From Lytechinus pictus (Eukaryota; Echinodermata; Echinoidea; Temnopleuroida; Toxopneustidae): a stretch of 64,000 nt of DNA. The notes under the pieces were generated by a model that saw only the letters and a program-made list of their open reading frames with translations, searched no databases and was not told the origin of the DNA. Positions 58,393 to 64,000 of the stretch are shown one piece after another. Location: contig NC_087254.1 of the NCBI RefSeq assembly GCF_037042905.1, forward strand, positions 11,641,103 to 11,705,102, given 5' to 3'. The stretch's first letter is position 1. Each line of letters opens with the position of its first letter. The position numbers and the translations under genes were made by a program.

Positions 58393-58983
58393 CAAAGGGG
58401 AATAAAACCTTTGGAATAAGTAGGTTTGTGTCGAAACAGAAATATCAAAGAATAAGAGCAAAGAAAGTTTGAGAAAAATCAGACAAATAATGAGAAAGTT
58501 ATGAGCATTTGAATATTTCAATCACTAATACCATGGAGATCCTCCCATTGGCAATGTGACAAGGATGTGTGATGTCACATGTGAACAACTTTCCCTTTGA
58601 TGGACTATAAAACACCCCCAAAATGTCTCTTTTTGCTTTTTCTTATGGTGATACAAACTCTTTATCCATGATGTATTCTTTAAAAATCGGTATTACATGC
58701 CCTCCTACAGAAAGAACACATGATCTACTGATAGATGTGATAAAAGAGGCAGTTTAAGTGAAATATATACTAAAGTAATGGGGAGAGTTGTTTACAAGTG
58801 ACATCACACATCTTTGTCGCATTGCCAATGTGCAGATCTCCATAGCATTAATGATCGCAATATTCAAATGCTCACAACTTTCCCATTATTTGTCCAATTA
58901 CTCTCAAACTTTCGTTGATCTGTTTCTTTGATTTTCCTGTTTTCACACAAGCTATCTTGTTCCAAAGGTTTCATTTTCCTTAA
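58393..58983. mobile_element. Fold-back MITE, GGTTTCATT family
   Basis: Left aaaggggaataaaacctttgg and right ccaaaggtttcattttcctt are inverse partners. Arms share ctcccattggcaatgtgaca and its inverse. The right border has TTAA (58980-58983); the left border is mutated. A sister copy is at 61888. Confidence 0.8.
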
Positions 58984-59029
58984 AGCATTTTTCTGTACTG
59001 TTGTACTCGACCGACAATTGACTATACAG

Positions 59030-59470
59030 TGCGTATCATTAAAAAGGTTGCACTTTGTAAATGTCCTGGCAATTTTAAAATTCACAATATGGGGATAATT
59101 TTCCACATGTTTTCTTAGCCTTCAGTCTCTTCTATCAGATGGCAGTATGATTATCACCCGAATATTATGCTTGAGTGAGCACCGCTCTTATTGGAAAGCT
59201 CAGAGATATTGGTTTGCACTAACATGCTGACTTTTACAATGTGTCAAAGAAGAAGGCAATAAAATAACTAAGTCACTTTTCGCAAAAGTTTTAAGAGTAA
59301 GTGGTGCTCACTAAAGCGGAAACTATTGTTGACATTCATATTACCACTCATTTAAAGGGACTTATACCAATATAAAAATGTTTTTTAAAATGTCAGGATA
59401 TTAGAAATGTTTTCATTTTATAAGATTTTTTCAAAGTGTAAACTTTTTTTTTCACACACACTGTAAAATG
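59030..59470. repeat. Possible TA-flanked element
   Basis: Left tatacagtgcgtatcattaa and right tttttttcacacacactgta look like weak inverse partners (cagtg ends). The middle has no coding part. Only the outermost bases pair, so support is limited. Confidence 0.3.
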
Positions 59471-59734
59471 AATGTGAGATAGGTAATCCAAGCTAGGTCT
59501 TGCCATGGATACATCCCTCAGAGTTGAAGATTTGGTGGGTGTATTATGAATCGTAAGTTACGAATGACTTTACGCACGACTGGTGACCCTTTCTTGTACT
59601 AAATTATCCCTGTGTGGCTGACTAAGCACCTGAGAATGTGTACCAGTCTTGAAGGCATGAATATATACATGTACTTGTAGGTCAAATCTGACATGTCAAA
59701 AGGTCAAGGAATATCCTGCAAGAGCACTGTACAG

Positions 59735-60020
59735 ATATAGGTCAAGTCCAGATGGACAAAACAGCTGATTTGAATGAATTGCGAAAAATCAAAGGAGCAT
59801 AACGCCGAAATATTTCATCAAATCGGATGTAAAATAAGAAAGATTCTCTTGCTTTCACAAAATTTTGATATGCAAAGAATGGAATAGAAGATGTCACCCA
59901 CTCACTAAATTTGTCTCTTTATGATGTATGGTGTGAAACACAATTTTTGTTCCCCTCCTGATTTAATGTGAAACAAGGTCTGATTCCTCCCAGAATAGTG
60001 TATATATTTTGTCAAGCAAA
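59735..60020. mobile_element. Partial fold-back MITE, ACTTGACC family
   Basis: Starts aggtcaagtccagatggac and contains catcaaatcggatgtaaaa, as in the arms of 42217 and 61259. The second arm is missing. Confidence 0.55.
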
Positions 60021-60959
60021 AATGCCCCCCTCGCCCTTTCCAATAGCACTGCACCTATCATAGAATTAGGTGAACACAGTGTTACATTTCCTATTAAAGA
60101 TTTGCTTGTCATTATCTTTATTGGAACCTGTTCAGTCCATAATAAAACAGCTATGTTCTCTGACCTTCTTTCTGAAATGGCGCCATCTAGTGGTAACCGG
60201 GCACATGCATGTTCTTTTACTCCAGTCCTTCAAAAGTAAAAAAAAAAAAAAAAAAAGTTTCCTAAGAATAAATTACACGTATAATGACCCAGGAAAAGTC
60301 CATTGAACATAATCATTCTTCATGTGAATATTGTTGAAAGACTATTTTCTAATCCAACATTGCTGAAAATCCTGTTTGAAAACTTGTACCAAGTTGTCCT
60401 ACTCACAAGCTGCCCTGCCGAGTCCCTACGGGAGTTATACCGTAAACAGAGTCAGAAACCCCACTACTTCTTCTTCTTTTTGAGTAATGTGGAAACAAAA
60501 TTAAGGGAAGGAAGAAGAGTTTATATTAAAAAAAAACGATAAATGGCCCTAGTATTTGAGGAATAATTTATTGTCTTGCAACCACCCAACCCTCCTCCCC
60601 CTTCCCTCCCTTAAAAGACACCGACGCCAACCCTGAATTGTTCATCCTGTCCGTCCGGGATAGAAGTAGCTCCCCTGGGAAAAATAACAGCAGTTCCCCG
60701 GGGGAAAAATGTCAAGCCAAATTCTTAAAAAATTGGTTCCAACATGATGTATAGTCTATTCATACATTTATAATTGTCGTGACAATTCAGTGTACTTCCT
60801 TTTTTTCTTACAAAGGACATTGTGCAAATTTCAAGTAGGAAAAATTAGAACATATATTAGAGGTTGATTGGATCAATCCTAACTCTTTGTAAGACGGGAC
60901 CCTGATATCCACTCATTCTCTTACATTGTTGCCCCCCGCCCCTTCCCCATTTCTGTTAA
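60021..60959. other. Intergenic, no gene recognised
   Basis: Frames of 76-79 codons at 60009-60542 carry no domain. There is a poly-A run at 60238-60256 and a palindromic ccccggggga near 60697. Confidence 0.4.
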
Positions 60960-61123
60960 TACCTTGGTCACATTTGCTCTACGGCGGCCGTATGGCGAGT
61001 CAAAAACAGCCGTTTTATTCATTTTTATTCAAACCACCTATGTAAAGCTGGTACAAAAAATGTGAAAACGGCTGTTTTCGACTCGCCGTACGGCCACCGT
61101 AGAGCAAATGTGACCGAGGTATA
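60960..61123. mobile_element. Short hairpin MITE
   Basis: The arms taccttggtcacatttgctc and gagcaaatgtgaccgaggta are near-exact inverses, extending through ggcggccgta/tacggccacc and aaaacagccg/cggctgtttt. It forms a 164-bp hairpin. Confidence 0.85.
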
Positions 61124-61258
61124 AGATGACGATGTCATGAACTGTATACATGTGTATATTCGTATTTATTTGTGTTGCATTGAAATGTTTCTTTATTCAT
61201 ATTTATATCTTGTTGTGAGAAGTAGGTGAATAATTAAGCAAGCAATCAGAGGACATTA

Positions 61259-61866
61259 TTAAAGGGCAAATCCACCCCAACAAAAAGTTGACTTGAATAA
61301 AAAGTAACAAGCAAAGCACTGAAAAATTTCATCAAAATTTGATGTAAAATAAGAAAGTTATGACATTGTAAAGTTTCGCTTAATTTCACAAAATAGTATT
61401 ATGCACATCCTGGTCGGTATGCAAATGAGGAGACTGATGACGTCATCCACTCACTATTTCTCTTGTATTCTATTACATGAAATATTAAATATTCTAATTT
61501 TCTCGTCATTGTCAAGTGAAACAACGATTGATTCCTCCATGAACATGTGCAATCAGCATTGCTTATTTGATTCAGTCAAGTTGGTCCCTATTGTCAAATC
61601 TGTATAAAAAAAATGAAATATTGTATAATTCAAACAATAAAAAACAAAAGAAATAGTGAGTGAGGGACATCATCGACTGTCTCATTTGCATGTCATTGAG
61701 TTGTGCATTTCACTGTTTTGTGAAAAATTTAAACTTTAAAATGTCATAACTTTCTTATTTCATGTATTTTACATCCGATCTTGATGAAATTTTCAGGGTT
61801 ATGCTAGTTTGATTTTTCTCTATTAATTCAAATAAACATTTTTTCTGGGGTGGACTTGACCTTTAA
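61259..61866. mobile_element. Fold-back MITE, TTAA flanked (sister of 42217)
   Basis: The ends ttaaagggcaaatccacccc and ggggtggacttgacctttaa are inverse. Arms carry catcaaaatttgatgtaaaa, and the left arm holds tgatgacgtcatccactcac. TTAA is present at both borders. Confidence 0.88.
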
Positions 61867-61887
61867 GCAAGCAAGTAGAGGACATTA

Positions 61888-62478
61888 TTAAAGGAGAATG
61901 AAACCCTTGAAACCAGCTGAATCCATATCAAAGAGAAAAATCAAAGAAACATATTGTTGAAAGTTTGAGGAAGATTGAATGAATAATAAGAAAGTTATGA
62001 GCATTCGAATATTGAGATCACTAGTGCCATGTAGATCCTCCCAACGGCAATGCGACCAAGATCTGTGATATCACACACGTACAACTCCCTCATTACTTTA
62101 GTACTTATTTCACTTATATTCTCACTTTTATGGAGTCTATCACAAGGTGAGGTGTTCTCTTTATGAGATGACAAGTACAGAGGTTTCACAACATTATATC
62201 ATTGATGAATCGTTTGTCATATGATTAGAATGAGCAAAAAGAGATGTTTTGGGGTATATTTTCAGTGTCCAAATGGGAGAGTTGTACGTGTGTGACATCA
62301 CAGATCTTGGTCGCATTGCCAATGGGAGGATCTCCATAGCATTAGTGATCTCGACATTCAAATGCTCATAACTCTTTTATTGCTAGTCCTATTTTTCTCA
62401 AAGTTTTGTTGATCTTATTCTTTGATTTTTCTGCTTTCACAAAAGCTAACTTGCTCCAAGAGTTTCATTCTCCTTTAA
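61888..62478. mobile_element. Fold-back MITE, TTAA flanked (sister of 58393)
   Basis: The ends ttaaaggagaatgaaaccct and agagtttcattctcctttaa are inverse with TTAA on both sides. Arms include ctcataactcttttattg and gtgatatcacacacgtac. Only 21 bases separate it from the previous MITE. Confidence 0.88.
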
Positions 62479-63131
62479 TGAATGTCATTGGTGTGGCAAT
62501 ATGACGATGTAGCAAACTCTGTGACAGAACTCAGAGCGAAACAAGTTGTGAGTGAATATTATATGAAAAAGAGAAGTATAAATAACAATTTGATGTATTA
62601 GCCTAATGTTATTACGAGTTATGGTGCACAAATTGCTAATTTCTTTCAAGAACACCTTGCATACTCTACGTTGATGAACCACTTATATGTGTCAAATGAA
62701 TGAATTTGCAAATTGAATTTGGTTAATGGAAAATAAAATACTTATGTATTTCAAAGCTTAGGACTGGAAGAATTTGCGTTTTTTGTTTTCTTTTGTTTTT
62801 TACCGATATACACGGTCCCAACCCAGTTACGTTTACCCAGTCCCCCTCTCCCTATTTCTGTCTCTCTTTGTCTTTTACTCCCCCCTCCCCCCTCTCTCTC
62901 TCTATCTCTCACACACGCACACCTATTTTTATTCACCTTTGTTCTCTACTTCGTCGACCATTGTTACCGTGATCCGTTTTAATTCTCCTCATTTCTATAT
63001 TTTAGTCCCAGATAATCATCGAACCGAATTTATATATCCAATTTAGCTTTTCCGTAGTCGAATTAGATCTTTATTATACAGATAATTGTGAGCCAAGTTG
63101 AACAGAAAATTTATGGACTGTATAATATAGA
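62479..63131. other. Intergenic, no gene recognised
   Basis: A polypyrimidine (ct)n and (ca)n stretch at 62840-62925 gives artificial frames on both strands. No domain. Confidence 0.4.
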
Positions 63132-63274
63132 GGGCGGGGGGCAAGGGAACTTTTCCATTATGGCAACTACCATGGAAACTTTGATTATGATTGGCTGCTG
63201 AGCCCTGTTGCCATGGTAGTTGCCATTATGGCAAAGTTATAACAATTGCAAGTCCATTATGTAACGGGCCCCAG
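63132..63274. repeat. Dispersed fold-back repeat with central CCATGG
   Basis: Contains ggcaactaccatggaaac, gattatgattggctgctg and gttgccatggtagttgcc, and ends in gggccc. Sister copies are at 25636 and 28412. Confidence 0.6.
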
Positions 63275-64000
63275 ATCAGTGTCAAAATGTCATCAGAATT
63301 AGATGTAAAAATAGAAAGTGATGATATTTGAAAATTTTACTTATTTCACAAAACGGTGATGCAAATAAGTCGAAGCTGTAACTCAATCACAATTTCTTTT
63401 TGTAATTTAATTGTATGATTGCATACAATATTTTTTTGGCAGATTTTGCAGGAAAACGTTCATCGAATCACAAAAGATTAAAAGAGAGGTAAACCCACAT
63501 GTTCTAGGAGCAATCAATCTTTGTTTCACATAACGACGAGAAAGTTTGAAATGTTCTTTGATAATTATTTTGTGTAATTTTTTTTTTTTAATAGTGGGTG
63601 ACGTCATTTGTTTCCGTGACAATCGTAACGATTAGGACGTTCACAAGCCATAAATGTTTGATGAAATCATGCAAAACTTTACCCAACTTTTTTTTTGCGC
63701 CCCCAATGTAAGGGGGCGCTCCGGCCCCCTATCCACCTATGTAATGTCTCCCGGATGAAGAGGTTCGATTGATATTGCAATTGAGCTCTTCTTGGAATAT
63801 TCGAATTAAAATAAATGGTACATGAGTAACATGACTCCCTTGAAATAAATAAACACGGTAAAGGAGACATTCAAATGGCGGGTTTTTTTTTTATTGTACA
63901 ACATTTCATGTAATTACATATAAGTTTAAAAACATAGAGACCACACACACTCACAAATGCATACACATACAAATATAATAATTAGATACAATTCACGACA
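63275..64000. other. Window end: MITE-arm fragment and unknown DNA
   Basis: 63290-63420 resembles one arm of the TTAA MITEs (cagaattagatgtaaaa, gatgcaaataagtcgaag). The word gtgacgtcatttg is at 63599. A segment near 63695-63730 (gcgcccccaatgtaaggggg) resembles a poly-C MITE. The last 100 bases are A-rich and may be a LINE tail. No gene. Confidence 0.4.

Noticed and set aside
63165-63225. An additional RFX array at the window end
   Set aside because: The ccatgg palindromes here belong to a dispersed fold-back repeat (also at 25636 and 28412) and match the X-box only partly.

Overview
The window is animal genomic DNA: AT-rich, gene-poor, with spliced genes and dense transposon debris. A Toll-like receptor of the kind expanded in sea urchins, a ninjurin-like gene, Jockey/CR1-type LINEs, a tRNA-derived SINE and many TTAA- or TA-flanked fold-back elements point to a marine invertebrate deuterostome, most likely an echinoderm (sea urchin). 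That identification is inference from gene and repeat content; no species marker was seen.

Three host genes, all on the + strand, are supported. (1) 9134-12231 is a Toll-like receptor in two coding exons: signal peptide, about 22 LRRs, one C-terminal Cys cap, a membrane segment and a TIR domain split by an intron. Its BB loop has Leu where Pro is usual. (2) 24198-27922 is a three-exon, 183-residue, two-membrane-segment protein resembling ninjurin, the plasma-membrane-rupture/adhesion family. (3) 44656-56109 is a six-exon gene, about 386 residues, with a C-terminal RRM-like fold, an Arg/Gly-rich stretch and no recognised full-length family. All splice junctions of the three genes were phased by hand and keep the frame.

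The rest is mostly mobile DNA. A LINE lies on the - strand at 137-3128, a longer one with ORF1 at about 35940-40100, and a split one at 46500-47225 plus 50513-51580. LINE 3' ends lie at 17630-18350 and 18730-19085. A hAT deletion derivative with a BED finger and an 8-bp target duplication is at 20593-21717. Further hAT-type MITEs carry poly-C tracts and 8-bp duplications, and about a dozen fold-back MITEs are present.

The most unusual non-genic structures are: (a) a repeat family with GTCTCACCTGC ends whose tandem interior carries perfect nuclear-receptor DR1 motifs, three copies being in introns of the RRM gene; (b) a tandem array at 48.2-49.2 kb with six GTTGCCATGGCAAC-type RFX X-box palindromes at alternating spacing; (c) a TA-flanked element with a palindromic CCAACTGGTT/CCAATTGG array inside a (GTA)n microsatellite; (d) a long inverted repeat around a (TA)n tract in the ninjurin-like gene. 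The TLR and the ninjurin-like gene are about 12 kb apart on the same strand, which invites a test of joint use in innate immunity or lytic cell death, but nothing in the sequence proves a link.
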